Notes: a model not told the origin generated them from the letters alone. A DNA stretch of 64,000 nt from CBDFKU01 sp965248975 (GCA_965248975.1 CBDFKU010000019.1:186001-250000), one strand, 5' to 3'; counted from the first letter of the stretch, positions 17,253 through 26,240 are shown. Numbers and translations are program-made.

Positions 17253-18258
17253 GGCGCGTCCAGACCTCCTCGTTCACCAAGTGGAGGGGCCGGTGTCCCT
17301 GCAGGAACCGCTGGATGTCTTCCACCATCATCCAGGATTGTCGCTCGACGGTGCCTTCAGTGGCGCCGCCTATGTGAGGAGTCAGGATGACGTTGTCCAG
17401 CTTCAAGAGGGGGTTGGTGGGCGGGACCGGATGGGCTTGATAGACGTCCAGGGCCGCGCCGGCGATGTGCCCTGACTCCAGGGATTCCACCAGCGCTACC
17501 TCGTCGATAACAGGATAAGCGGCGGTATTGATTATGTAGGAGCCGGGTTTCATCGTCTCCAGTCTCCGGCGGTCTATCAACCCCCTGGTCTCTTCAGACA
17601 GCGGGACATGGATGGAGAGGAAGTCGGCGGCCTGCAACAGCAGGTCCAGGCCGTCCAGGACGGCCACGGCATCCTCTTCATCGGCGGGACTCGTGGGGAG
17701 AGCGGCATAAGGATCGTACGCCGCGACTCGCATCCCCAGGGCTCTTCCCAACCGGGCCACGGTTTTCCCGATGGCTCCCAGTCCCACGATCCCCAGGGTC
17801 TTTCCTTCGAGCTCCACGCCCCGCATTTTCAAGTAGGGCTCCACCGGGCTCTCCCACCGGCCCTCCTTGATGTAAACGTCCAGGCGAGGAATGCTCCTGG
17901 CCAGGGAGAGCATCAGCCCGATGGTGAGCTCCGCCACCGCGCGGGCATTCCTGCCCGGGGTGTTGACCACGACCACCCCGCTCCGGGTGGCCGCCTCTAC
18001 GTCCAGATGATCCAAGCCGTTGCGGCAGACTCCCAGGAACCTCAGCGGTGTGGGTTGCCTCAGAACGTCGTCGAACACGAAGTCCGCCTCGACCACCAGG
18101 ACGCTGATGCCTTCGTCGTCTATGCGCCGAGCAAGCTCTTCCGGAGACTGAAGGCGGAGTGTTTCGGTCCAACTCTCGTATGTGACCGGCACTGCGCCCT
18201 CTAGGGCTACCAGGGCATCTCGAGAGAACGGAGCCAGGATCAGTGCAGCTTCACTCAC
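17245..18258 (-). CDS. D-isomer specific 2-hydroxyacid dehydrogenase
   Basis: 337 residues from a GTG at 18258. NAD-binding domain with LGIVGLGAIGKTVARLGRALGM (GxGxxG, about residues 162-183). The family's Arg-Glu-His set is discernible: CRNGLDHLD region near 90-98, INTAAYPVIDEVALVESLESG, and LTPHIGGATEGT near 300. Likely oxidises or reduces a D-2-hydroxyacid such as glycerate or a sugar-derived acid. First gene of the catabolic run, 30 bases after the squalene synthase homologue, so it might also be read from the hopanoid operon. Confidence 0.9.
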   Translation of the reverse strand: MSEAALILAPFSRDALVALEGAVPVTYESWTETLRLQSPEELARRIDDEGISVLVVEADFVFDDVLRQPTPLRFLGVCRNGLDHLDVEAATRSGVVVVNTPGRNARAVAELTIGLMLSLARSIPRLDVYIKEGRWESPVEPYLKMRGVELEGKTLGIVGLGAIGKTVARLGRALGMRVAAYDPYAALPTSPADEEDAVAVLDGLDLLLQAADFLSIHVPLSEETRGLIDRRRLETMKPGSYIINTAAYPVIDEVALVESLESGHIAGAALDVYQAHPVPPTNPLLKLDNVILTPHIGGATEGTVERQSWMMVEDIQRFLQGHRPLHLVNEEVWTRRG

Positions 18259-18288
18259 CCCAGGAAATCCACGCTTCCCGCTTCGACA

Positions 18289-19194
18289 TCAGGACGCTTT
18301 CAGGATGGGAAGAAGGCTCTTCATCCAGGTTTGCGCCGTGACCATATACTTCTCCCGGCTGCTGAGGCTGACGCGGCCGTTGAACACGTCGAAGTGTCGA
18401 GCTTCGATACGGTCCAGGATGTGGCTGTATATCTGCCCCAGAACCGCGGGGCATGCGCGGGAGCGGCGGGTAAGGTAGGGCTGTAGCCTGAAGCCGCTCT
18501 CGAAGTACTGACGGGCCCGCCGGGTTTGAAAGGACATGAAGTCAAGAAAGGGCTGGTTGACCACTCCCTCTGCCATGTCCTCGAGGGAGTAGCCATAGTC
18601 CTCCATTTCGTTCAGCGGCAGATAGACCCGGTCCCGCTCCATGTCTTCCTTGATGTCCCGCAGGATGTTCGTCAGCTGCATCGCGAGGCCCAGATCGACG
18701 GCGTATTCCTTCGCCCTGACGTGGGAGTAGCCGAAAATCTGAATGCAGATAAGGCCTACCACGGAAGCCACTCGGTAGCAGTAGGTGCGCAGCTCCGAAA
18801 AATCCTGGTACCGGCTTTTGGTCAGGTCCATCTCAACCCCGGAGATCACTTCCTGGAAATACTCCTCGGGTATGTCGTAGGTACCTATGGCATGGGACAG
18901 CGCCGTGAAGACCGGCCCATCGGCGTGACCCGAATAGGTCGCCGAGAGTCTCTCCCGAAGCTCGTCCAGGAGGCGCAGCTTCTCGCTTATGGGCAGGTCC
19001 TGGTCGACGGAGTCGTCGCAGAGGCGACAGAAGGCATAGGCGGCGTAAATAGCCCTGCGCTTCTTGGACGGGAGGGTGATGAAGGCATAGTAGAAGTTCT
19101 TCGCCTCCCTCCGGGTGATCAGACGACACTCTTCGTAGGCAAGATCCAGGTTTTTCATTCCCACACCTTCGAGGGTTGCCCTGTCGATTCCCAT
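18289..19194 (-). CDS. Squalene/phytoene synthase family (probable squalene synthase)
   Basis: 301 residues from 19194; an internal ATG at 19158 has the better ribosome-binding site (GAAGGTG). Two Asp-rich prenyl diphosphate sites are present: CRLCDDSVDQ (near 62) and TNILRDIKEDMERDRVYLP (near 175-193). It condenses two farnesyl diphosphates head-to-head to presqualene diphosphate and on to squalene. No HpnC or HpnE (amine oxidase-like) gene is nearby, so this single enzyme may do the full conversion like Sqs; alternatively partners lie elsewhere. End of the hopanoid operon. Confidence 0.88.
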   Translation of the reverse strand: MGIDRATLEGVGMKNLDLAYEECRLITRREAKNFYYAFITLPSKKRRAIYAAYAFCRLCDDSVDQDLPISEKLRLLDELRERLSATYSGHADGPVFTALSHAIGTYDIPEEYFQEVISGVEMDLTKSRYQDFSELRTYCYRVASVVGLICIQIFGYSHVRAKEYAVDLGLAMQLTNILRDIKEDMERDRVYLPLNEMEDYGYSLEDMAEGVVNQPFLDFMSFQTRRARQYFESGFRLQPYLTRRSRACPAVLGQIYSHILDRIEARHFDVFNGRVSLSSREKYMVTAQTWMKSLLPILKAS

Positions 19195-19258
19195 CGCCCC
19201 GTCATCCAGGAGGGCATCCGGCCTCGGCTCTGTTTCCGGAGCAACTACCTAATCTGGC

Positions 19259-19708
19259 TTACTCGCTGCCCAACACCTGGACCATCACCTCCCGAGGGCG
19301 GGGGTGGTCCAGCTCAATCATGAAGATGCTCTGCCAGCGGCCGAAGTGCATCATACCGTCGACTATTGGGATTGTCTCGCTGGATCCCAGGAGAAGCTGC
19401 TGGCAGTGGGCGTGGCCGTTGGGGCACTCGTCTTCGGTCATGTTAACCGTGCGAATGGTGAAGTCGTTGTGCTGATAGTGGCCGTTGCGGGGGGCGACGC
19501 CTTCGAGGAACTTCTCCATGTCCTGGAGCAGCAGGGGCTCGTTTTCGTTTATCTTGATGGCCGCGGTGGTGTGCCTTGAAAAGACTACCACGAACCCCTG
19601 GCGCACCTTGGCATCCGAAACGCACTCCCGGACACGGTCTGTGATATCGATGAACTCGGGCGCCTTCACGCTTTCCAGCTCGAGGCAGTAGAGTCGGGTC
19701 TTCATCAT
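19259..19708 (-). CDS. YjbQ/UPF0047 family protein
   Basis: 149 residues from the ATG at 19708, directly after GAGGGAGGA; a longer frame to 19846 adds 46 low-complexity residues without family similarity. Conserved YjbQ elements: VVVFSRHTTAAIKINENEP, NGHYQHNDF, ECPNGHAHCQQLLLGSSETIP and GRWQSIFMIELDHPRPREV. YjbQ-fold proteins have weak thiamine-phosphate synthase activity in vitro; their true role is unclear. Metal-site His residues are retained. It sits within the hopanoid operon between shc and squalene synthase, an association I have not seen explained. Confidence 0.88.
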   Translation of the reverse strand: MMKTRLYCLELESVKAPEFIDITDRVRECVSDAKVRQGFVVVFSRHTTAAIKINENEPLLLQDMEKFLEGVAPRNGHYQHNDFTIRTVNMTEDECPNGHAHCQQLLLGSSETIPIVDGMMHFGRWQSIFMIELDHPRPREVMVQVLGSE

Positions 19709-19859
19709 TCCTCCCTCGCCCCCTGGATTCTCGGCTCGTTCCAACGCCGTCACCTTGGGTCTTTGGGCCCGCGGCGTCACCGATTCGGGTTCTGGTATCC
19801 CGTTCAGCACCTCAGAGGCGGTCTTCAAGGAGTTTCGGTCGTCCATCAGCTTCTCCTTC

Positions 19860-21866
19860 TCATCGGGTCAGACCCGCGAGCCGTCGGTATCGCCCCAGGG
19901 CCGTCAGAGGCCATAGATTACGGTACATATGGTAGTTGATCATGAAGCCGGCAGGCATCTCCAACCCCTGATATCCCGCCTCCCCGGGCTGGGGAAGTCG
20001 GTCAAGGCGCTGCCCGATGCCGTAGCCGGGAAATCCGGTTCCGGTAAAGTACGGCTCGTCCCAGGAGCCATCTTCCAGCTGGGTGTCCATCAGATACCGC
20101 ACGCCGCCCTCGGTGGCTGGATGCGCCACTTCCCCGGCAGCCAGCAGGGCAAGGAGAGCCCAGGCCGTCTGAGAAGCGGTACTGGGGCCCGCTCCTCTCA
20201 GGGACGCGTCCACGTAGGAGCCGCAACTCTCTCCCCATCCACCATCGGGGTTCTGATGGGCGACGACCCACTCGACGGCCCGCCTCACGTAGGGCTGGCC
20301 CATGTCCTCGTCGATGGCCTCCAGGGCGGGAAGTACTGCCCCAGTACCGTAGATGTAGTTGACGCCCCACCTGCCGAACCAGGGGCCGTCGGGCTCTTGC
20401 TCCGACTTGATGTACTCATAGCCCCGCTGGAGGGCTTTGAGGTCCTTCCTGTAGCCCAGCTTGCCCAGCATCTCCACCACGTGGGCGGCTACGTCGACGC
20501 TGGGAGGATCGAGAGCCTCGCCGAAGTCGCTGAAGGGTATCTTGGCGATGTAGCTCTTATCGTTGTCCTTGTCGAAGGCGGCCCACCCGCCGTTCCTGCA
20601 CTGCATGCCCAGGACCCACCTGGCCCCTCGGTCTATGGCCTCGGCCTTCCGGGCCTCCTCGTCACCCTCCAGGCGGACTCCGTGCAAGGCCATCAGCACC
20701 TCCGCGGCGTCGTCTATATCGGGGTACAGGTCGTTCTCGAACTCGAAGGCCCAACCGCCGGGAGGAGTCTTCCCGTTCTTCACCTGCCAGTCCCCGCCGG
20801 TGAGAATCTGCTCCTTGAGCAGCCACCGGGCCGTCCTCAGGAGGTCCGGATCGTCAGGGGCCATCCCCGAGTCTAGAAGAGCTATCAGCACCAGGCACGT
20901 GTCCCACACCGGAGATACACAGGCCTGGACCCTCCAGGTTTCGCCTTCCTCGATGGCGAACCCCTCGAACCCGGCGAACCCCTTCTTCATTACAGGGTGG
21001 TCCATGGAGTACCCCAACTGCTTGAGGGCGATCAAGGAGTAGACCCAGGGCGGCTGTATGCCTCCCCACGAGCCGTCGGCTTCCTGGTGGGCGACGATCC
21101 ACTCGACGGCCTTCCGGACGGCTCTTGCCCGTCCAGGCTTGACGGGCATCCGGTCATAGATACGAAGAAGCTTGTCGGACACCTGAAAGAACCTCCGCCA
21201 CCCAAGGAGACCGTCGGGGCGGGGTAGGGAATAGTCCGTGAGCTCACGTGGCTCCGGATACAGCTCGTCGATGCGGGCTTCCTCAGGCACCGGCCGGACC
21301 GGCCTCTCGGTAAGGATGATGAGCATGGGCACGATGGTGGCCCGGGCCCAGCTGGAGAACTCGTAGATGTTGAAGGGGAACCAGCTGGGCAGAAACATCA
21401 GCTCCGGGGGCATCATCGGGGTCCCGGACCATTCCCATTGGCCGAACAGGGAGAGCCATATCTTGGTGAAGATGCGGACCCTTGGCACACCGCCGCGGGA
21501 TAGGATGAACTCCCGGGCCTTCCGCATCTCCGGGGTGTCAGGAGACACTCCGGCCAGCTTCAAAGCGAAGTAGCACTCCACGGAAGTGCTTACGTCCCCG
21601 GGTGCTGCGTAGTACTGGCACCAGGACCCGTCCTCCCGCTGCCTGCCGAGGATGTAATTGGTCAGCTTCCGCCAGCGGTCGCTGTCCACCGTTTCGAGGA
21701 AGTAGCTAAGCAACAGGTACTCGGCTTCCATGGTCGGGTTGGACTCCAACTCGGCCCACCAGTAGCCCTCGGAGTACTGCACCGACATGAAATACCGCTG
21801 AGAGCGGTGAATCGTCTGGTCTACCGCCTCGCGGATATCCCGGCTTGCCCCGGCTATTTCAGCCAC
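19860..21866 (-). CDS. shc: Squalene-hopene cyclase
   Basis: 668 residues from a GTG at 21866; typical family length is 630-720. Cyclises squalene to hopene/hopanol. The catalytic acid motif DxDD is Asp383-Ile-Asp-Asp386 in ENDLYPDIDDAAE. Several QW repeats are visible (RQREDGSWC near 75, HQEADGSWGG near 260, CRNGGWAAFD near 430, QEPDGPWFGRWG, HQNPDGGWGES, LEDGSWDEP near 620), forming the alpha-alpha barrels. The membrane-binding hydrophobic segment (FNIYEFSSWARATIVPML) near 165-182 is present. Flanked by hpnA and yjbQ in one operon. Confidence 0.95.
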   Translation of the reverse strand: MAEIAGASRDIREAVDQTIHRSQRYFMSVQYSEGYWWAELESNPTMEAEYLLLSYFLETVDSDRWRKLTNYILGRQREDGSWCQYYAAPGDVSTSVECYFALKLAGVSPDTPEMRKAREFILSRGGVPRVRIFTKIWLSLFGQWEWSGTPMMPPELMFLPSWFPFNIYEFSSWARATIVPMLIILTERPVRPVPEEARIDELYPEPRELTDYSLPRPDGLLGWRRFFQVSDKLLRIYDRMPVKPGRARAVRKAVEWIVAHQEADGSWGGIQPPWVYSLIALKQLGYSMDHPVMKKGFAGFEGFAIEEGETWRVQACVSPVWDTCLVLIALLDSGMAPDDPDLLRTARWLLKEQILTGGDWQVKNGKTPPGGWAFEFENDLYPDIDDAAEVLMALHGVRLEGDEEARKAEAIDRGARWVLGMQCRNGGWAAFDKDNDKSYIAKIPFSDFGEALDPPSVDVAAHVVEMLGKLGYRKDLKALQRGYEYIKSEQEPDGPWFGRWGVNYIYGTGAVLPALEAIDEDMGQPYVRRAVEWVVAHQNPDGGWGESCGSYVDASLRGAGPSTASQTAWALLALLAAGEVAHPATEGGVRYLMDTQLEDGSWDEPYFTGTGFPGYGIGQRLDRLPQPGEAGYQGLEMPAGFMINYHMYRNLWPLTALGRYRRLAGLTR

Positions 21867-21898
21867 GCTGTTCCCTGTTCTGCATTCTTACGTTTTCC

Positions 21899-22894
21899 CT
21901 AGTTCTTGTTGTCCACATATCCATAGTCCCGAAACCACCTGACCGCCTTCTCCAGGGCCCCTTGAACGGAGCTCTGGGGCATTCCCAGGTCTCTCACCGC
22001 CTTGTCACAGCACACGAACATCGGCTTTCGGGATACCTTTAACCCCTCCAGGGGTATTGCGGGCTCTCTGCCCAGCAAGACCCCCTCCACCAACTGGTCC
22101 ACATACCCGGCTCCCAAGGCCAGCCAAATCGGTAGCCGCACTCTGGGCGCCCTCCGTCCAGAGACCTCCGCCAGCAGCCGGAACACCTGCCGTAACGTCA
22201 TGTTCTTGTTGCCAAGAAGGTACCTCTCTCCCGGCCTGCCCTTCTCCAGCGCCATCACATGGCCCGCGGCCACGTCCTCCACGTCCACCACGTTCATGCC
22301 GGTGTTTATGTAGGCCGGGGTCCTGCCCCGGATGAACCCCAGGACCATGCGGCCGGTGGGGGTCGGCTTCACGTCCCAGGGGCCGACCGGGGCGGTGGGA
22401 TTGACCACCACAACCGGCAAACCCTTCTCGGCCATGGCTAAAGCCTCCCTCTCAGCCTGATACTTGGACCGTTTGTAATGGCCCACCAGCTCCCTGGAGG
22501 ACGGTTGAATCTCCTCGCTACCCAATCCCTCTCTGGGTATTCCCACCGTGGATACGGTGCTGGTGTATACGCACCGCTCCACCCCCGCCTTCAGGGCTTC
22601 CTCGAGGACGTTCCTTGTACCCATCACGTTGGTCTCGTGGATCAGGCGGGGATCCCTGGCCCAGAATGTGTACATAGCGGCGCAGTGCACCACCGCTCTG
22701 CACCCTTTGAGGGCCTGGGCCACCGACTCCCTGTCCGTCACGTCCCCGTGGATCCTGTGGATGCCGGTGTCTTCAAGGGTTAAGGTGCTGCTGCCCTCCC
22801 TAGCCAGGGCCACCACTTCGTAGCCCCTGCCCTGAAGGGCCCGGGCGACGTTCCCTCCGATGAACCCGGTCGCCCCGGTGACCAGGACTCTCAT
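21899..22894 (-). CDS. hpnA: Hopanoid-associated sugar epimerase HpnA
   Basis: 331 residues. Extended SDR with VLVTGATGFIGGNVARAL (residues 3-20), the Tyr-x-x-x-Lys site in HYKRSKYQAE near 150, and VVVNPTAPVGPWDVKPTPTG, a segment characteristic of the hopanoid-associated dihydroflavonol-reductase-like epimerases. Its place directly after hpnG and before shc supports the HpnA assignment. The reaction is not settled; it is usually placed in side-chain modification of bacteriohopanepolyols. Confidence 0.9.
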   Translation of the reverse strand: MRVLVTGATGFIGGNVARALQGRGYEVVALAREGSSTLTLEDTGIHRIHGDVTDRESVAQALKGCRAVVHCAAMYTFWARDPRLIHETNVMGTRNVLEEALKAGVERCVYTSTVSTVGIPREGLGSEEIQPSSRELVGHYKRSKYQAEREALAMAEKGLPVVVVNPTAPVGPWDVKPTPTGRMVLGFIRGRTPAYINTGMNVVDVEDVAAGHVMALEKGRPGERYLLGNKNMTLRQVFRLLAEVSGRRAPRVRLPIWLALGAGYVDQLVEGVLLGREPAIPLEGLKVSRKPMFVCCDKAVRDLGMPQSSVQGALEKAVRWFRDYGYVDNKN

Positions 22895-22918
22895 GGTCGT
22901 TTCCAGGGTCTGAGGACC

Positions 22919-23644
22919 TCAGGCCCCGACGGTGCTCCTTTCGGCGGCCGTTCCGGCTGCGCCGGTTGAGCCAGTTGAGAATAATACCCCGAAAGCCGCC
23001 AGGCTGTCCTGGGCTGCCCCGACCTGTCTTGACAGCTTTGCTATCTGGGCCAGATACCACGGCCTCTTGATTCCGTTGACCATCGTATGAAGCACCAGCG
23101 TCGAAAGCCCCTTGCCTCCGAGCCCGGCCACGAAGGGGGGCAGCTCCTGACGCGCGGTATCCAGGATGGCCCTTACGCTCAGGAACGGAATGCCCTCATC
23201 GCCGGCTAGCCGGCCTATCCAGTAGTCCTCCATGTTGGCCACCGAGGCACCCGTGGCGGCGGCCAGCTCCGCTTTCTCTCGAACACCGCATACCACACCC
23301 GGCAACGTCACCGAGTCGGCCACGCAATGGCGTGGCGATCCGGATCCGATGAGTGCCTCCCGGGCGAGCTCGATCATGCCAGGATCGGACTCAATCGTGC
23401 GGTCTTCGTCCGTAGAAAAGTGTCGTCGGCAAATCACCAGGTCGCCTGCGGACAACGTATCATTTAGTGCCCCGGCGAACCCCAGCGAAAGGATGGCATC
23501 GGGCCTGTCCGGCTCCTGCAGAATTGCGCGGACTCCCGCCTCCGCCGCGTACTTTCCCACCCCGGTGACCCGCACCCGGATCGGTCGGCCACGGCGCCGC
23601 AAACGAGACACCTCCCGGTCCATGGAGGCCACGATGGCTATCAC
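22919..23644 (-). CDS. hpnG: Hopanoid phosphorylase HpnG (nucleosidase family)
   Basis: 241 residues from a GTG at 23644. Related to 5'-methylthioadenosine/AdoHcy nucleosidases. It starts IAIVASMDREVSRL, has ILSLGFAGALNDTLSAGDLVI (near 50-70) and ATGASVANMEDYWIGRLA with the active-site Met-Glu (near 145), then LSVRAILDTA. HpnG removes adenine from adenosylhopane to give (phospho)ribosylhopane. It lies directly after hpnH, which makes the substrate. The C-terminus (AAGTAAERSTVGA) is low-complexity. Confidence 0.9.
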   Translation of the reverse strand: MIAIVASMDREVSRLRRRGRPIRVRVTGVGKYAAEAGVRAILQEPDRPDAILSLGFAGALNDTLSAGDLVICRRHFSTDEDRTIESDPGMIELAREALIGSGSPRHCVADSVTLPGVVCGVREKAELAAATGASVANMEDYWIGRLAGDEGIPFLSVRAILDTARQELPPFVAGLGGKGLSTLVLHTMVNGIKRPWYLAQIAKLSRQVGAAQDSLAAFGVLFSTGSTGAAGTAAERSTVGA

Positions 23645-23673
23645 AGTCCCATGCCTTCGACGCTCCGGTTATC

Positions 23674-24714
23674 CTAGCTCGCCGTAATCCCGCTCTTGCT
23701 GAATGCGCCCGCCTTGACCAGGGTGACCCAGTCGCTGGGAGTTGATATGGCCTTGAAGATGGTAGCCGACTCGAAGCCGCAGTGCATCATACAGCCAGCG
23801 CAACGGGGGTCCTTCCCAACACCGTATTTCTCCCAGACCGACTCCTCGAAAAGCTCATTCACATCGGCCACGTGCTCGTCGGCCAGGGGGTAGCAGGGCT
23901 TCCTCCACCCCATCACCGTATAGGTGGGGTTGGACCAGGCGGTGCACTGGTAGTCCCTCTTGCCCCTCAGAAAGTCCAGGTAGATTGGGTTGTTGTACAG
24001 CTTCATTCCCTTGGTCTTCTTCTCGTCCAAGATCTCGCTGAAGGCCTCTTTAGACTCCTTGCGGGATAGGAACATATCGTGGTCCGGTGCGTGAACGTAG
24101 TCGTAGCCGGGGGAGACCATGCACCCCTCGACGCCCATCTCCGTCATGGTGTTGAAGAGCTGATGGATGTCCTCCACGTCGCATCCACGGAATATGGTAG
24201 TGTTGGTGCACACCCGATAGCCGCCGTCCAGGGCCATCTGGATAGCGTCCGTGGCCTTCTTGAACACCCCCGCCCGGGCCACCGACTCGTCGTGCTTTTC
24301 CTCCATGCCGTCCATGTGGACCACCCATGAGAGGTACTTGGAGGGGGGCACTTTCTTCATCACCCTTTCTAGCAGGAGCCCGTTGGTACAGCAGTACACG
24401 AAGTACTTTCGCCGTACCAGCTCGTTAATGATCTGGTCTATCTGTGGGTGGATGGTGGGCTCCCCTCCGGCGATGGATACGATGGGCGCTCCGGAGGCCT
24501 TTACCGCGGACAGAGCTTCCTCAACCGGCATCATCTTGTCCATGACGTTCTTGTACTCGTGGATGCGGCCGCATCCCACGCAGGCCAGATTGCACATCTC
24601 CAGGGGCTCCAGCATCGTCACCAGTGGGAAGCGCTTGGTTCCGCGGATACGTCTCTTTAACAGGTAAAAGGCCAACCTGATCGACAGCTCCAGGGGCCTC
24701 GTCGCTTTTTTCAT
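23674..24714 (-). CDS. hpnH: Adenosylhopane synthase HpnH (radical SAM)
   Basis: 346 residues. Radical SAM cluster motif Cys41-x3-Cys45-x2-Cys48 in EMCNLACVGCGRIHEY, followed by SIAGGEPTIHP (GGE SAM-binding). The C-terminal Cys-rich SPASM-like segment contains DPRCAGCMMHCGFE. HpnH adds a 5'-deoxyadenosyl radical to diploptene to form adenosylhopane, the first step of C35 hopanoid side chains. The HpnH signature ordering and the operon (hpnH-hpnG-hpnA-shc) make the call firm. Confidence 0.95.
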   Translation of the reverse strand: MKKATRPLELSIRLAFYLLKRRIRGTKRFPLVTMLEPLEMCNLACVGCGRIHEYKNVMDKMMPVEEALSAVKASGAPIVSIAGGEPTIHPQIDQIINELVRRKYFVYCCTNGLLLERVMKKVPPSKYLSWVVHMDGMEEKHDESVARAGVFKKATDAIQMALDGGYRVCTNTTIFRGCDVEDIHQLFNTMTEMGVEGCMVSPGYDYVHAPDHDMFLSRKESKEAFSEILDEKKTKGMKLYNNPIYLDFLRGKRDYQCTAWSNPTYTVMGWRKPCYPLADEHVADVNELFEESVWEKYGVGKDPRCAGCMMHCGFESATIFKAISTPSDWVTLVKAGAFSKSGITAS

Positions 24715-24753
24715 CGGTGCCTTCCTTTGCCTTATGTAATCTAAGCAGGTCGG

Positions 24754-24782
24754 ATCTAAAGAGATCGGGCCTGTAGTATCAA
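24754..24782 (-). promoter_or_regulatory. Possible internal promoter before hpnH
   Basis: In the 116-base gap after the polyprenyl synthase, the minus strand has TTGATA (24777-24782), 17 bases, TTAGAT (24754-24759). Weak -10; offered as a candidate second start for hpnH-hpnG-hpnA-shc. Confidence 0.3.
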
Positions 24783-24830
24783 TCTCTACAAATTAGTCTT
24801 TATGGTTCACTCTTGGCGGCCAGCCCCGGA

Positions 24831-25934
24831 CTAGTATTGCCGCGTCGCCAGAAAATCGATGAGGCCCTCCAACTCCTGGCGGGCCCAGCCCGGCAACGAC
24901 ACCTTTCGCGCCTGCTTTACCGCCAGGTCCGCCTGCTCACAGGTAATCTCCTGGGCCTTGGCCGCCACGTCCAGCTCGTCGAGAACGTCGAGGACATCCG
25001 CCACGTCTTCTTCGTCTAGACTCGGTTTGTCATAGGTGTCGATCAGCTTCTGACGGGCGGCCTGCCCGGCAGCCTCCAGGGCGTAAACTATGGGAAAAGA
25101 CTTCTTCTTGCGGCGGATGTCGTTTCCAACCGCCTTCCCGATAGCCGCCTCGTCTCCCCAGATGCCCAGCACGTCATCACGTATCTGGAACGCCAATCCG
25201 AGAAAGGCGCCGCAGGCGGCGAACGCTTTCACGGACTCCCCATCATCCGACCCGATTAGGGCGCCCATTTCGGTACCACAACGGATGAGGGCGCCGGTTT
25301 TGCAGGATATCATAGTGAGGTAATCTTCCAGCCGTATGTCTCGGCTCGTCTCAAAGGCCAAGTCCATGCACTGACCCCTGGTCATGTCCAGGTAACCCTG
25401 GGTAAGCAGGAACGAGGTCTTCAGGGCTTTCTCCCAGGTCACACCCCCTTGCGTCAGTCCAAGGGTTGTGATGTCTGCCAGGGACCTCATGGCGTTGCCC
25501 GCCACCAGAGCCTGAGGCTGGCCCCACAAAGCCCACACAGTAGGCCTGTGCCTCCTCTCCAGATCTCCGTCTTGAATGTCATCGTGTATCAGAGAGAAGT
25601 TGTGGATGTACTCGAGGGCGGCCGCCGCGGGCAGTGCCGGCGTCCAGTCCCCGATCGTAGCTTCGCAGGCGAAGAGGCAGAGGGTGGGCCTGAGGGCCTT
25701 TCCCCTGGATACTGGGGCCTCTAGCAGGTTTCCCTGCTGGTCGGCCCAACCCATGTGGTACTGGAGCATCCGATAGAGAGGCCCGGTGGAATCGACTTGA
25801 TCGCGGCCTTCCGAAGAATTGGGCATTGCAACCCGGAGCTTGTCGTCCAGCCCGCCCTTATAGCGACCAAACATATCCGGCAGGGCCGGTCTCAAGGCAT
25901 CCTCTGCGAGGGTTTTCGCCTTGCCTATGGTCAT
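24831..25934 (-). CDS. Polyprenyl diphosphate synthase
   Basis: 367 residues. Trans-prenyl chain elongation from isopentenyl and allylic diphosphates. First Asp-rich motif at residues 118-122 (HDDIQDGD), with KALRPTLC (IPP site) upstream at 79-86. The second motif is IRDDVLGIWGDE (252-262), a DDxxG form with the acidic residue displaced to 261. Leading the hopanoid operon, it probably supplies farnesyl diphosphate for squalene synthesis. Product length cannot be fixed with certainty. An N-terminal extension of about 45 residues precedes the fold. Confidence 0.9.
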   Translation of the reverse strand: MTIGKAKTLAEDALRPALPDMFGRYKGGLDDKLRVAMPNSSEGRDQVDSTGPLYRMLQYHMGWADQQGNLLEAPVSRGKALRPTLCLFACEATIGDWTPALPAAAALEYIHNFSLIHDDIQDGDLERRHRPTVWALWGQPQALVAGNAMRSLADITTLGLTQGGVTWEKALKTSFLLTQGYLDMTRGQCMDLAFETSRDIRLEDYLTMISCKTGALIRCGTEMGALIGSDDGESVKAFAACGAFLGLAFQIRDDVLGIWGDEAAIGKAVGNDIRRKKKSFPIVYALEAAGQAARQKLIDTYDKPSLDEEDVADVLDVLDELDVAAKAQEITCEQADLAVKQARKVSLPGWARQELEGLIDFLATRQY

Positions 25935-25957
25935 CGAACTGTCGAGCCGCCTTAATA

Positions 25958-25972
25958 CATCGTAAGACGATG
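25958..25972. promoter_or_regulatory. Inverted repeat at the hopanoid operon start point (putative operator)
   Basis: CATCGT-AAG-ACGATG: perfect 6-bp arms with a 3-base centre, at the predicted transcription start about 5-7 bases downstream of the -10 box. This is a classical repressor position. No adjacent regulator gene is present. Confidence 0.4.
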
Positions 25973-25976
25973 CCTG

Positions 25977-26005
25977 ATCCTAGCAAAGCCCCGACCCCAT
26001 GTCAA
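25977..26005 (-). promoter_or_regulatory. Promoter of the hopanoid operon
   Basis: On the minus strand a perfect TTGACA (26000-26005), 17 bases, then TAGGAT (25977-25982). Predicted start about 25970, 36 bases before the polyprenyl synthase ATG. Confidence 0.6.
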
Positions 26006-26077
26006 GATAGTAACGAACCCCAAACCGCCGGGTTGGGCGCCTCTCCCGGCACACTGATACCATCACCCGACAGTTTC

Positions 26078-26121
26078 GGTTTCTACATGTAACGCTCCTG
26101 GGTTTCTATATGTAGCGCACC
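26078..26121. repeat. Tandem 21-bp direct repeat with palindromic core
   Basis: Two copies of a 21-base unit (26078-26098 and 26101-26121) agree at 18 of 21 positions and start 23 bases apart, about two helical turns. Each begins GGTTTCTA; the centre is TACATGTA in copy 1 (a perfect palindrome) and TATATGTA in copy 2. They lie in the divergent intergenic region between the hopanoid operon and the surface-protein locus, just upstream of the latter's promoter, consistent with paired regulator sites. Confidence 0.55.
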
Positions 26122-26145
26122 TAGATGAATTGGTACTTAATGCCC

Positions 26146-26175
26146 TTGTCTTATCGTTAGAGGCGGTGCTATAGT
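26146..26175 (+). promoter_or_regulatory. Promoter of the secreted/surface protein locus
   Basis: TTGTCT (26146-26151), 18 bases, TATAGT (26170-26175; 5/6). The leader is about 60 bases, with AAGGAG at 26228-26233 ahead of the ATG at 26241. The tandem repeat ends 24 bases upstream of the -35. Confidence 0.55.
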
Positions 26176-26240
26176 AACTTGAATTTTTTCCGTTCCTGAG
26201 TACCCGTTTGGAAGTCTCTCGGAAACTAAGGAGAGGCCGA

